DNA of 39,882 nucleotides from an uncultured Alphaproteobacteria bacterium (GCA_947588275.1 CANPYJ010000013.1:1-39882), one strand, 5' to 3'. Counted from the first letter of the stretch, positions 11,442-18,835 are shown. A program made the numbers and translations. The notes: generated by a model not told the origin, from the letters alone.

Positions 11442-13112
11442 ATGACACTTGAAGAATTGCAAAAACAAATTGCCGTCCACAAATGGGACGCTTACGTGGT
11501 TACCCGCGGCAACATGTTCATCGGTCAGGATGTTTTGCCGGAAGAAAACCAAGTCAAAGCCCTCTCCGGTTTCAGCGGTTCGGCCGGAACTTTGTTTGTC
11601 ATGCCCGACAAAGCCTGGCTTTTGACCGACGGCCGATATGAATTGCAAGCCGCCGCCGAGACAGATTCGGAAAAAATCAGCGTCGTCGTCACCTCAGACA
11701 GCTTAGGCAGCTGGTTGCAAAAAAAATTTGCGTCTCCGCTGAAAATCGCTTATGACCCATGGTGTCACAGCATCGGCGAAACCGAATTTTGGAATCGCAC
11801 TCTCAAGAAGCATCAGTTTATTGAAGACAACGAACGTTTGCTTGGCTGCCGTCTGAGTTCAGCCCAACCAGAAATCTTTGAGCTGGACGCGGAATATGCC
11901 GGCGTTACGGCCGAAGAAAAAATTTCCTATTTTTGCGAATTTTTGCGGAACAACGATTTAACGGCTTATTTCATCGGCGAATCCGACGTTGTTTCGTGGC
12001 TGTTGAACCTGCGTTCCAACGCCTTGCCCGATACGCCCGTTTTGCGGGCCTTTGCGCTGATTAACAAAGACGGAGAAGTCAGCCTGTTTACGTCTGACGT
12101 CAATAAAATCGAGGCCGAGCTTGCCGCCTATAAAGGCAAAAGCATCGGCTTGTCAGCCAACGCAACGCCCAAAAAGATTCAGACTCTGATGAAAAACCAC
12201 AAAATCTGGATTTCACATCTGCAAAATCCGGCGCAAAAATGGAAATCTGTCAAAAATCCGGTCGAACTCAAGGGTTTTGAGCATGCTCATCAACGCGACG
12301 GAATTGCTTTGTGCCGTTTTTTGCAATGGCTGGAAAACCGCCCCAATGGCCAATCCGAGCTTTCGATTGTGAGCAAACTCAAAGAGTTTCGGGCACGGGA
12401 TCCTCTGTTTCGCGGCAACAGTTTTGAAACGATTGCCGGCGTCGGCGCCAACGGAGCTGTCGTGCATTATCAGCCCACTGCCCGAAGCAATCGCCCGCTC
12501 ACCGACGGCACCGTTCTTCTTTTGGACAGCGGCGCCCAATATTGCGACGGCACCACCGACGTTACGCGCACAATTGCCCTCGGTCAGGCGCCGCAGGAAA
12601 TGATTGACAGCTATACCCAAGTGCTTAAAGCCCATATTGCCGCCGCAAGCGCTTATTTTCCGACAACGACGCCGGGCAGCGCGATTGATACGCTGGCACG
12701 CGCCCAACTTTGGCGTTTTGGCAAAGATTATAATCACGGCACCGGACACGGAGTCGGGCATTATCTGAACGTGCACGAGGCGCCGGTTTCGTTGTCACGG
12801 CGCGGTACCGCCCAGCTGGAAGCCAATCAGGTTACCTCAATCGAACCGGGATATTACAAGACCGGCGAATACGGCATTCGCATCGAAAACCTCTATTATG
12901 TGACGACCGGCGATGAAAATTTGCCGCAAATGCTTAAATTCGCGCCTTTAACTTTGGTTCCGCTTGATAAACGGCTGATTAACAAATATTTATTAACCGC
13001 GCAGGAAATTCGGTGGATTGATGACTACCATCGGCTTGTCTGTTCGACGCTGGCACCGCAGCTAGAACAAGAGGTGCGGATTTGGCTTGAACAAGCCTGC
13101 GCGCCGTTATGA
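11442..13112 (+). CDS. pepP: Xaa-Pro aminopeptidase (aminopeptidase P, M24 family)
   Basis: Two-metal peptidase that removes the N-terminal residue before proline. The 556-aa protein has two N-terminal creatinase-like domains (DAYVVTRGNMFIG...) and a C-terminal pita-bread domain. The metal-ligand motifs are complete: LLLDSGAQYCDGTTDVTRT (two Asp), HGTGHGVGHYLNVHE (His), SIEPGYY (Glu) and YGIRIENL (Glu). The length fits the longer aminopeptidase P class found in alphaproteobacteria and eukaryotes rather than the 440-aa E. coli PepP, so the symbol is used loosely. It begins three bases after prmA. Confidence 0.93.
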   Translation: MTLEELQKQIAVHKWDAYVVTRGNMFIGQDVLPEENQVKALSGFSGSAGTLFVMPDKAWLLTDGRYELQAAAETDSEKISVVVTSDSLGSWLQKKFASPLKIAYDPWCHSIGETEFWNRTLKKHQFIEDNERLLGCRLSSAQPEIFELDAEYAGVTAEEKISYFCEFLRNNDLTAYFIGESDVVSWLLNLRSNALPDTPVLRAFALINKDGEVSLFTSDVNKIEAELAAYKGKSIGLSANATPKKIQTLMKNHKIWISHLQNPAQKWKSVKNPVELKGFEHAHQRDGIALCRFLQWLENRPNGQSELSIVSKLKEFRARDPLFRGNSFETIAGVGANGAVVHYQPTARSNRPLTDGTVLLLDSGAQYCDGTTDVTRTIALGQAPQEMIDSYTQVLKAHIAAASAYFPTTTPGSAIDTLARAQLWRFGKDYNHGTGHGVGHYLNVHEAPVSLSRRGTAQLEANQVTSIEPGYYKTGEYGIRIENLYYVTTGDENLPQMLKFAPLTLVPLDKRLINKYLLTAQEIRWIDDYHRLVCSTLAPQLEQEVRIWLEQACAPL

Positions 13113-13129
13113 TTTTCAGGGAGGATAAA

Positions 13130-13579
13130 ATGCGTGTTATTCTGTTTATTCTGATGCTTGCCGTCGGTGTTCCGGCAGCGGCGCAAGTGCAAAACGCCGA
13201 CGGTTATATGCCTTCGCAGACTTTGCAGGAATATTTTGACGCCAACCGCACCAACTACGACAAATCAATCATCTACGTCTTTTTCAACAACGAGCCCTGC
13301 TATACCTGTGCGGCGGCAATAGAAATGATTGAGCAGATTTATGACAGTCATTTTATTGACGAATACAATCTGTTTATGATTAATTATCAGAACGATCAGG
13401 AAAATAATTTCATCCAAACCTACAGCCTGTCAAAACCACTTGAGGTTGTATTGGTGCGGATTGACGACGGCGCGGCTTTTGGGTATAGAAAAATTGAGAA
13501 TCTGCAAGACATGACAACAGATCCGGTCAGCCTTCAGGATTATTTCATCAGTCAGGTTACCGATTATCTTGGCAACTAA
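13130..13579 (+). CDS. Exported thioredoxin-like protein with a CxxC motif
   Basis: The 149-aa product starts MRVILFILMLAVGVPAAAQ, a classical Sec signal peptide, followed by a domain with thioredoxin-like order: a beta strand SIIYVFFNN, then EPCYTCAAAIEM with C57 and C60 at the start of a helix, then LFMINYQND. It resembles small CxxC proteins of the ArsF-like group, as I recall them, and probably acts in periplasmic thiol redox reactions. The ATG at 13130 follows GGGAGG; the frame extends upstream to overlap the aminopeptidase end, but that start would hide the signal peptide. Function beyond redox is unknown. Confidence 0.78.
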   Translation: MRVILFILMLAVGVPAAAQVQNADGYMPSQTLQEYFDANRTNYDKSIIYVFFNNEPCYTCAAAIEMIEQIYDSHFIDEYNLFMINYQNDQENNFIQTYSLSKPLEVVLVRIDDGAAFGYRKIENLQDMTTDPVSLQDYFISQVTDYLGN

Positions 13580-13588
13580 TAAAACCTA

Positions 13589-13616
13589 TTGACAAAACTT
13601 TTAAGTGTGCTATTCT
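13589..13616 (+). promoter_or_regulatory. Promoter of the cold-shock gene
   Basis: TTGACA (13589-13594), a 16-base spacer and TATTCT (13611-13616) lie about 50 bases before the cold-shock start codon, giving a transcript with a leader of roughly 43 bases. The -35 is a perfect consensus. Confidence 0.75.
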
Positions 13617-13665
13617 TCCATTGCTACTTTAAGTGACAACAAACTTTAATACGAGGAATTGTATA

Positions 13666-13875
13666 ATGCCAATAGGAACAGTTAAGTGGTACAGCAGCCG
13701 CAAGGGCTACGGCTTTATTACCCCTGAGGGAGGCAATAAAGACGTGTTTGTACACGTAACACAGCTGGAAAAAGCTGGCCTGCTTCGGCTTGAAGAAATG
13801 CAAAAAGTAAGTTATGAAACCTATGACGACCGTGGACGTATCGCCGCAGGCAGCATCCAACTTATGGGCAAATAA
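13666..13875 (+). CDS. Cold-shock domain protein (CspA family)
   Basis: Small nucleic-acid-binding OB-fold protein, usually an RNA chaperone. The 69-aa product starts MPIGTVKWYSSRKGYGFITPE and has both RNP motifs: KGYGFI (RNP1) and DVFVHV (RNP2). GAGGAA lies seven bases before the ATG. It has its own promoter at 13589-13616 and a strong terminator at 13894-13924, so it is a single-gene transcript. Many genomes carry several csp paralogues, so no gene number is assigned. Confidence 0.94.
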   Translation: MPIGTVKWYSSRKGYGFITPEGGNKDVFVHVTQLEKAGLLRLEEMQKVSYETYDDRGRIAAGSIQLMGK

Positions 13876-13893
13876 CATCTTTAAAGCACTTAC

Positions 13894-13924
13894 AAAAACC
13901 CCCTGTTTTATACAGGGGGTTTTG
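13894..13924. terminator. Bidirectional terminator between the csp gene and the UPF0104 gene
   Basis: A 12-bp stem AAAACCCCCTGT / ACAGGGGGTTTT with a short TTTAT-type loop lies between two convergent genes. It has an A-run on the left and a T-run on the right, so it can end transcripts in both directions. The stop codon of the leftward gene follows immediately. Confidence 0.88.
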
Positions 13925-14920
13925 TCAGGCACCGCTCATTTTGGCCGCATTAAATATGCGCAGCTTCTCTAACCGCTGTTTCATGATGTAGCGCAAATAC
14001 AATTCATAACCTATCAGAGCAATGCCCGAAATCAACAGCGGCAGCAAATAATAAATTATCCGATAAGCTACCAGTGCACCAAACAGCCGCGCCTGATTGT
14101 GGTCGCCCGGAATAATATACATAAAAAGCCCTTCGAACACGCCCAAACCGCCCGGAACTTGGCTAAACACGCCCAAAACCTGAGCAATTATAAACACTCC
14201 CATAAACGTATCAAACGGAATGTCGACAAAAGCTTTGAGCGCAAAATACAACACCAGCGAAGCCAGCATAATGTCGGCGCCGCCAATCAAAACCTGAGCC
14301 GCCGCCATGCGAAAACTCGGTATATCGAATTCTATATCTTTAATAACCAGCGGTTTTTTATAGAACAGGCTGGCTCCGAAATAAATACATAAGCCCACAA
14401 ACGAAACAGCAGCCACAATCTGAGTGGTGAGCTTGGACACCGAACCGCCGCCAAACGCATGATTGGGCGTCAAAAAATAGCCGACGATAATCAGAAAAAA
14501 GCAGGCCACCAAATAGGTGAACCCCGAAAAAGTAACCATACGTACAATCTCGGCAGCATGAAAACGCCAGCGCGTGTACAAACGATATCGGATGGTGCCG
14601 CCCGAAACAATGGCATGACCGGCATTGTTGCTGACCGAAAACCCGATAAATCCGGCAAATATCCATTTCCACGGCGCCAACTTGCGCTTGATATAGCGGA
14701 GCGCCAGATAATCATATGACGAAAGCGCCACATAGCCGCCAAAAGAGGCCAACAGCGCCAGCCACAAATTGCGTGCCGGAATAGACAACAAAGCCTCTTT
14801 GATGTCTTCAAAACTGTAGCGCGAAAGCTGGACATACAGCATATACGCGGCCAAACCGAAGAAAAACAGTCCTGCCCACGAGACCGCTTTTTTAAAAATT
14901 TTTTTGGTTTTAAACGCCAT
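13925..14920 (-). CDS. UPF0104 / MprF-type membrane domain protein
   Basis: Integral inner-membrane protein resembling the lysylphosphatidylglycerol synthase transmembrane region (the flippase half of MprF). The 331-aa protein has about eight hydrophobic segments and the family landmarks SNNAGHAIVSGGTIRYRLY and QVPGGLGVFEGLFMY. It lacks the C-terminal aminoacyl-transferase domain of full MprF, so a lipid-flipping or lipid-exchange role is more likely than synthesis (inference). I chose the ATG at 14918-14920, which follows GAAGGA by six bases; the frame is open 28 codons further up. It is convergent with the csp gene. Confidence 0.85.
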   Translation of the reverse strand: MAFKTKKIFKKAVSWAGLFFFGLAAYMLYVQLSRYSFEDIKEALLSIPARNLWLALLASFGGYVALSSYDYLALRYIKRKLAPWKWIFAGFIGFSVSNNAGHAIVSGGTIRYRLYTRWRFHAAEIVRMVTFSGFTYLVACFFLIIVGYFLTPNHAFGGGSVSKLTTQIVAAVSFVGLCIYFGASLFYKKPLVIKDIEFDIPSFRMAAAQVLIGGADIMLASLVLYFALKAFVDIPFDTFMGVFIIAQVLGVFSQVPGGLGVFEGLFMYIIPGDHNQARLFGALVAYRIIYYLLPLLISGIALIGYELYLRYIMKQRLEKLRIFNAAKMSGA

Positions 14921-15123
14921 CCTTTTTCCTTCACTCATTTTTATAAAAGCAATCCTGATTGTCGTCAATATAATATATAAATTAAAATCTGCAAAAATCC
15001 ACAACTTTCGATTTCGGCAGTCTTATACTAATGCTTATATATGCTTGTGGCGATAATCGGCTTGTCTTTCGGCAAAAGGGTTTTATGTCGAATCATGCCT
15101 ATCATTATATAAGGAGAAAAACA

Positions 15124-15264
15124 ATGACCGATTCTTTAGAAAAACTGCGTAAAGATGTGGACAAGCTCAAAGAAGAACACAAACAAATTATGGCTGACCA
15201 CAAAATGCTGATGAAAAACTCTGAAAAATCACAGAGAGATTCACGCAGCAAAAAAGAAGACTAA
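15124..15264 (+). CDS. 46-aa charged coiled-coil protein
   Basis: A very small product starting MTDSLEKLRKDVDKLKEEHK, made almost wholly of heptad-like charged residues and ending in a basic-acidic tail (RDSRSKKED). It should form a short coiled coil. AAGGAG at 15111-15116 lies seven bases before the ATG, and a strong terminator follows at 15273-15305, so it is a real single-gene unit rather than a chance frame. I do not recognise a named family; the function is unknown. Confidence 0.75.
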   Translation: MTDSLEKLRKDVDKLKEEHKQIMADHKMLMKNSEKSQRDSRSKKED

Positions 15265-15272
15265 TTTCCATG

Positions 15273-15305
15273 AAAACGGCGGCAACGATGTCCGCCGTTT
15301 TTCTT
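15273..15305 (+). terminator. Rho-independent terminator after the 46-aa gene
   Basis: A 10-bp stem AAAACGGCGG / CCGCCGTTTT with a nine-base loop is followed by TTCTTTC, eight bases after the stop codon. Confidence 0.85.
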
Positions 15306-15327
15306 TCGCGCAAGAGCGCAATTCAAT

Positions 15328-15355
15328 TTGACATTTGACGAAAATAATTTACAAT
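15328..15355 (+). promoter_or_regulatory. Predicted promoter of the reductase-CMD operon
   Basis: TTGACA (15328-15333), a 16-base spacer and TACAAT (15350-15355) lie 34 bases before the start of the flavodoxin-like gene. Confidence 0.6.
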
Positions 15356-15389
15356 TAACGCAGTTTTTTCAAACTGTGGGAGAATAAGC

Positions 15390-16022
15390 ATGAAAGTTCT
15401 GCTGGTTAACGGCTCGCCGCACGCCAAAGGCTGCACCTATACGGCTTTGTGCGAAATTGCCGATCAACTTAAAACCGAAGGTGTCGAATCCGAAATCTAT
15501 CACATCGCCGCCAGCGATGTCCGTCCTTGTCTGGCCTGCTATGCCTGCGCCAAACTCGGCAAATGCGTCATCAATGACCATGTCAACGAATTTGTGGAGA
15601 TGGCCGCAGGATTTGACGGTTATATTTTTGGTTCACCGGTACACTATGCCTCGGCCGGCGGTTCCATTACGGCATTTATGGATCGTGCTTTTTTCTCGTC
15701 TTTTCGCGGCGGGCGCAATATTTTTCGCGGCAAACCGGGAGCCGCGGTCGTCAGTGCCAGACGCGCCGGAACCACAGCTACCCTTGACCAGTTGAACAAA
15801 TATTTTCAAATCAGCGAAATGCCCATTATTTCCGGCCGTTATTGGAATATGGTGCACGGCGCCGCGCCCGATGAAGTGCGGCAAGACAAAGAAGGCCTTC
15901 AAAACCTGCGGATTTTGGCCAAAAACATGGCCTATTTCCTCAAATGTCAAAACATGGCGGCGCAAGCCGGCATCAAATTTCCGGCAGCCGAAGAAATTGA
16001 ATTTACAAACTTTATTCGCTAA
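15390..16022 (+). CDS. Flavodoxin-like NAD(P)H-dependent FMN oxidoreductase
   Basis: Predicted FMN-binding oxidoreductase. The 210-aa protein starts MKVLLVNGSPHAKGCTYTAL, the flavodoxin phosphate-binding loop, and has GSPVHYASAGGSITAFMDR, the FMN isoalloxazine region of the NADPH-dependent FMN reductase family. A compact cysteine motif, CLACYACAKLGKC (about residues 48-60, pattern CxxCxxCx5C), resembles that of iron-sulfur flavoproteins and could hold a 4Fe-4S cluster, though many flavodoxin-family reductases have a similar motif without a proven cluster. GGGAGA precedes the ATG. It shares a transcript with the CMD-cupin gene, 14 bases downstream. Confidence 0.88.
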   Translation: MKVLLVNGSPHAKGCTYTALCEIADQLKTEGVESEIYHIAASDVRPCLACYACAKLGKCVINDHVNEFVEMAAGFDGYIFGSPVHYASAGGSITAFMDRAFFSSFRGGRNIFRGKPGAAVVSARRAGTTATLDQLNKYFQISEMPIISGRYWNMVHGAAPDEVRQDKEGLQNLRILAKNMAYFLKCQNMAAQAGIKFPAAEEIEFTNFIR

Positions 16023-16036
16023 AAAGGATGCTTTTT

Positions 16037-17059
16037 ATGTTGCGACGGATATTGACTTTATGGTTTTTGGGAGTGTTTTTTATTTGGGGAGAAAATGCAA
16101 TGGCTCAAGACGTGCTTAACAGCAAACAGCAAGCAATCGCTTTGGCCGCGTCTTATGCGGCGCGCGGCAATCAAGACGGCCTAAAAAAAGCGTTGACAGA
16201 CGGGTTTGAAGCCGGCGTTACGGTCAACGAGTTTAAGGAAATTTTGGTACAGACTTATGCATATTGCGGTTTTCCGCGCAGTCTGAATGCCCTCGGCACG
16301 CTGATGCAGTTGACCGAAGAACGCGGCGGCAAAGATGCCGCCGGCAGCCTGCCCTCAGCCAAACCGAAAGGTTCCAGTCTTGAGTTCGGGACTCAAAATC
16401 AAACCAAACTGGTGGGTGCTCCGGTCAGCGGCAAGCTTTTTGAATTTGCCCCGGCTATTGACGAATATTTGAAAGCGCATTTGTTTGGCGATATTTTTGC
16501 CCGTGACAACGTTGATTGGCAAACGCGCGAACTGGCCACCATAGCTATGCTGGCCTCAATGGACAATGTCGAAGCGCAGCTTAATGCGCATATCGCCATT
16601 GGCCGCCACAACGGCTTAAGCGAGGCGCAAGTGGCAGAAATCCTGCAAATTGCCGGTCGGACCGGCGCGCAAAGCGTGCTCTTCGGATTTGGAAAAGACA
16701 ACACCGCCTATGCGCAATATTTTGTCGGCAAAAGTTACTTACAGCCCTTGACCGGCGGCGAAATCAACGCGGCCAACGTTACTTTTGAACCCAAGGCGCG
16801 CAATAACTGGCACATTCATCACAAAAGCGGACAAACCCTGCTGGTTGTCGCCGGCCGCGGCTATTATCAGGAATGGGGACAGCCGGCGCGCGAACTTCAT
16901 CCCGGCGACGTCGTCGAAATCAAAGAGGGCGTCAAACATTGGCATGGCGCAGCCAAAGACAGCTGGTTTACGCATATTTCTCTCTCGGTGCCGCAGGAAG
17001 GCGCTTCCAACGAGTGGCTGGAACCCGTGTCAGACGAAGAATACAATAAGCTGAAATAA
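16037..17059 (+). CDS. Exported carboxymuconolactone decarboxylase-cupin protein
   Basis: The 340-aa product begins with a signal-peptide-like stretch (MLRRILTLWFLGVFFIWGENAMA), then two carboxymuconolactone decarboxylase (CMD) segments, the first around QTYAYCGFPRSLNALGT and the second around DWQTRELATIAMLASMDN. A C-terminal cupin domain has metal-ligand histidines in WHIHHKSGQTLLVVAG and KHWHGAAKDSWF. Related CMD-cupin proteins commonly occur next to flavodoxin-like oxidoreductases, as here. The exact reaction is unknown; an antioxidant or small-molecule role in the periplasm is possible. I chose the ATG at 16037 because the one at 16028 directly abuts AAAAAGG. Confidence 0.86.
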   Translation: MLRRILTLWFLGVFFIWGENAMAQDVLNSKQQAIALAASYAARGNQDGLKKALTDGFEAGVTVNEFKEILVQTYAYCGFPRSLNALGTLMQLTEERGGKDAAGSLPSAKPKGSSLEFGTQNQTKLVGAPVSGKLFEFAPAIDEYLKAHLFGDIFARDNVDWQTRELATIAMLASMDNVEAQLNAHIAIGRHNGLSEAQVAEILQIAGRTGAQSVLFGFGKDNTAYAQYFVGKSYLQPLTGGEINAANVTFEPKARNNWHIHHKSGQTLLVVAGRGYYQEWGQPARELHPGDVVEIKEGVKHWHGAAKDSWFTHISLSVPQEGASNEWLEPVSDEEYNKLK

Positions 17060-17159
17060 ATTCTAAACAGAAAACCGTACGTCTGACTTGTTTGAATTTT
17101 GGGCAGGCTTCGTTCATGAAGCCCGAAGAAAGGTTTTGGTCGCTTTTCGGTCGCTTATT

Positions 17160-17768
17160 TCAAAGTTTGGAGGCGCATATATTTTGCTCTGTGACATACC
17201 TGTTTAAGGTGCTCCAGCTGCACCCCAAAAGTCGCGCAATTTCGGCCTTGGGCCTATGATTTTTAACCAAAGAGCAAATCATCTTATGCTTGGCGGCCAG
17301 TTTTCTGTACGAAAAACCCTTAGGTCTGCCGAGGCGCTTGCCGTCGGCCTTGATGCGTGCCAAGCTGTCTTTCGTTCGTTGTGAAATTAACTGCCGCTCA
17401 ATTTCAGACGCCAACGAAAAAGCAAACGCCAAAACTTTTGATTGAATATCCGAACCTAAGCGATAGTTTTCTTTCAGCGTCCAGATTTGACATTCTTTTT
17501 CAAGACAAGTCTGCAAAATGCCCATAACTTCCAGCATGTTTCTGCCCAGACGCGATAACTCGGTGGCAATTAAAATATCGTTTTTTTTTAGTTTTTTGAG
17601 CAATTTTCCGAGTTTTCGTTCAGACAATCCCTTTCTGGAAGAAATAACTTCTTCTACCCATTTGTTAATTGAAAGATTGTTTTGGGAACAAAACGTCTCA
17701 ATTTGAAATTTTTGATTCTCAACGGTTTGGCGGTCGCTTGACACGCGAACATAGCAATATACAGTCAT
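17160..17768 (-). CDS. Mpi-type serine DNA invertase
   Basis: Site-specific serine recombinase of the resolvase/invertase family. The 202-aa protein has YCYVRVSSDRQ with R8 and catalytic S10, ELSRLGRNMLEVM (arginines of the active site), the long E helix (VLAFAFSLASEIERQLISQRTK), GKRLGRPKG at the arm to DNA, and a C-terminal helix-turn-helix (KAEIARLLGCSWSTLNRYV). TVENQ, the RKLGKLLKKLKKNDIL block and NYRLGSDIQSKVLAFAF closely match what I recall of the Bacteroides master DNA invertase Mpi group. The ATG at 17766-17768 has AAAGGA six bases before it. The gene abuts a pair of inverted repeats enclosing a promoter that currently reads into it (17818-17960), so inversion of that segment is its likely job. 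Confidence 0.93.
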   Translation of the reverse strand: MTVYCYVRVSSDRQTVENQKFQIETFCSQNNLSINKWVEEVISSRKGLSERKLGKLLKKLKKNDILIATELSRLGRNMLEVMGILQTCLEKECQIWTLKENYRLGSDIQSKVLAFAFSLASEIERQLISQRTKDSLARIKADGKRLGRPKGFSYRKLAAKHKMICSLVKNHRPKAEIARLLGCSWSTLNRYVTEQNICASKL

Positions 17769-17817
17769 CTCCAGTCCTTTTTGCAATAAAATTATCACCA
17801 AAGAATGGCTATATAAA

Positions 17818-17833
17818 ATAAATGTCCGTTTAT
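17818..17833. repeat. Left inverted repeat (putative invertase crossover site)
   Basis: ATAAATGTCCGTTTAT, the exact reverse complement of 17945-17960. The site is itself a near-palindrome: 10-bp half-sites AAAATAAATG (17815-17824) and the complement AAAATAAACG (17827-17836) flank a central TC. That is the form of a serine-invertase crossover site, with a non-palindromic two-base core that fixes orientation. Confidence 0.88.
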
Positions 17834-17944
17834 TTTGAGCAAAATTTTTATATACCGTGTATGTTTTCGTGTCAATAAAATTGTAAGTTTACTATTATTT
17901 TTAAACATCAAGTTATTTATGTATTTCTACCCTTTTTTCTCGTC
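17834..17944. promoter_or_regulatory. Putative invertible promoter segment
   Basis: This 111-base AT-rich segment between two perfect 16-bp inverted repeats holds a consensus promoter on the minus strand: TTGACA (17870-17875), 17-base spacer, TATAAA (17847-17852). In this orientation it reads left into the invertase gene, with a leader of about 70 bases. After inversion the -35 would lie at 17903-17908 and the -10 at 17926-17931, reading right, and transcription would start about 44 bases before the acetyltransferase ATG at 17982. I see no comparable rightward promoter in the present orientation. The window therefore probably captures the acetyltransferase-OFF state. Confidence 0.82.
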
Positions 17945-17960
17945 ATAAACGGACATTTAT
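17945..17960. repeat. Right inverted repeat (putative invertase crossover site)
   Basis: ATAAACGGACATTTAT, exact reverse complement of 17818-17833. Its own dyad extends to nine bases per side (TCATAAACG, core GA, then CATTTATGA). It lies 21 bases before the acetyltransferase start codon. Confidence 0.88.
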
Positions 17961-17981
17961 GATTAAAGAAAGGACTTTGTT

Positions 17982-18743
17982 ATGCATAAGGTTTTGACGT
18001 TTTTCATCAGAATATTGGCCATCTTTATTCCTATGAAACAATTACGTCGAAAATTCAGGAATTTTTGCTGCTCTTATGTGAATTCTTCTATACAAGACTA
18101 TGGAAAAAACAACAAATTAATTTTGATTAAAAATAATAAAGAAATATTAAATCCTAAAATTAAGGGATTAAAGGTTATTTTTGGAGGCAGCAATTCTGTG
18201 GTCAAACTTTCTACTCCCATAAAATTTAAAGACTGTCGTTGGGTTTTAGGCAATAATAACAAAATTGAAATTAAAAGTGCAGAACACATAAATAAACTGG
18301 ATATTCCTCATCGTATGAGCGACAATACGACTCTTTTTATAGATGAAGATTTTTCCTGTGAGGGAGCAATTTTTTATTTACATGATGAACCGGATAAAGA
18401 GATTATTATCGGCAAAGACTGCATGTTCTCATTTGGCATAACTCTCTGGCCTTCCGACGGTCATTCTATTTTTAACAATAAAGGAGAACTTATAAATTTT
18501 CCGCAAAAAAAATTAACTATCGGTAATCATGTTTGGATTGGGCATGGCGCCTTAATACTAAAAAACAGCGCTATTCCAGACGGTTCGATAATCGGTGCGA
18601 GGAGCCTTGTTAATAAGGCCTTTTCAGAAAAGAATACGATAATCGCCGGAACTCCTGCTAAAATCGTAAAACGAGACATTTTATGGAATAGAAAATATCC
18701 GTCTTATTATGCTCAAAAAATGGTTGACGATAAAAATGTTTAG
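17982..18743 (+). CDS. Hexapeptide-repeat (LbH) O-acetyltransferase, probable surface-glycan modifier
   Basis: Predicted acetyl-CoA-dependent acetyltransferase with a left-handed beta-helix. The 253-aa protein has an N-terminal hydrophobic and basic stretch (VLTFFIRILAIFIPMKQLRR), imperfect hexapeptide repeats in the middle, a probable catalytic His in WPSDGHSIF (H161), and a strong C-terminal coil series (LTIGNHVWIGHGALILKNS, IPDGSIIGARSLV, then IIAGTPAKIVKRDILW), as in WcaF/NodL-like sugar acetyltransferases. AAAGGA lies about seven bases before the ATG. Its only good promoter would be the invertible one at 17834-17944 after inversion, so expression is probably phase variable. It is AT-rich relative to the flanking housekeeping genes, which suggests transfer. 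The acceptor sugar is unknown. Confidence 0.87.
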   Translation: MHKVLTFFIRILAIFIPMKQLRRKFRNFCCSYVNSSIQDYGKNNKLILIKNNKEILNPKIKGLKVIFGGSNSVVKLSTPIKFKDCRWVLGNNNKIEIKSAEHINKLDIPHRMSDNTTLFIDEDFSCEGAIFYLHDEPDKEIIIGKDCMFSFGITLWPSDGHSIFNNKGELINFPQKKLTIGNHVWIGHGALILKNSAIPDGSIIGARSLVNKAFSEKNTIIAGTPAKIVKRDILWNRKYPSYYAQKMVDDKNV

Positions 18744-18792
18744 TCGATATTTTTTTGTAAGACTATTGGAAATTAAGAAGCGAAATATTTTA

Positions 18793-18821
18793 TTGACATT
18801 AAATTGGCGCTATTATATAAA
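18793..18821 (+). promoter_or_regulatory. Promoter of tRNA-Thr
   Basis: TTGACA (18793-18798), a 17-base spacer and TATAAA (18816-18821) end 14 bases before the tRNA. It has the same boxes and spacing as the invertible promoter at 17847-17875 and the promoter at 19118-19146, which helps validate those. Confidence 0.85.
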
Positions 18822-18835
18822 GTGTCTTGTTTTGT

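Noticed and set aside
10617..11648. A 343-codon minus-strand frame over prmA
   Set aside because: Shadow of prmA and the start of the aminopeptidase gene, both with clear family motifs and ribosome sites.
17095..17125. Hairpin GGCTTC / GAAGCC between the CMD-cupin gene and the invertase
   Set aside because: Short stem with no U-run on either strand; too weak to call a terminator.
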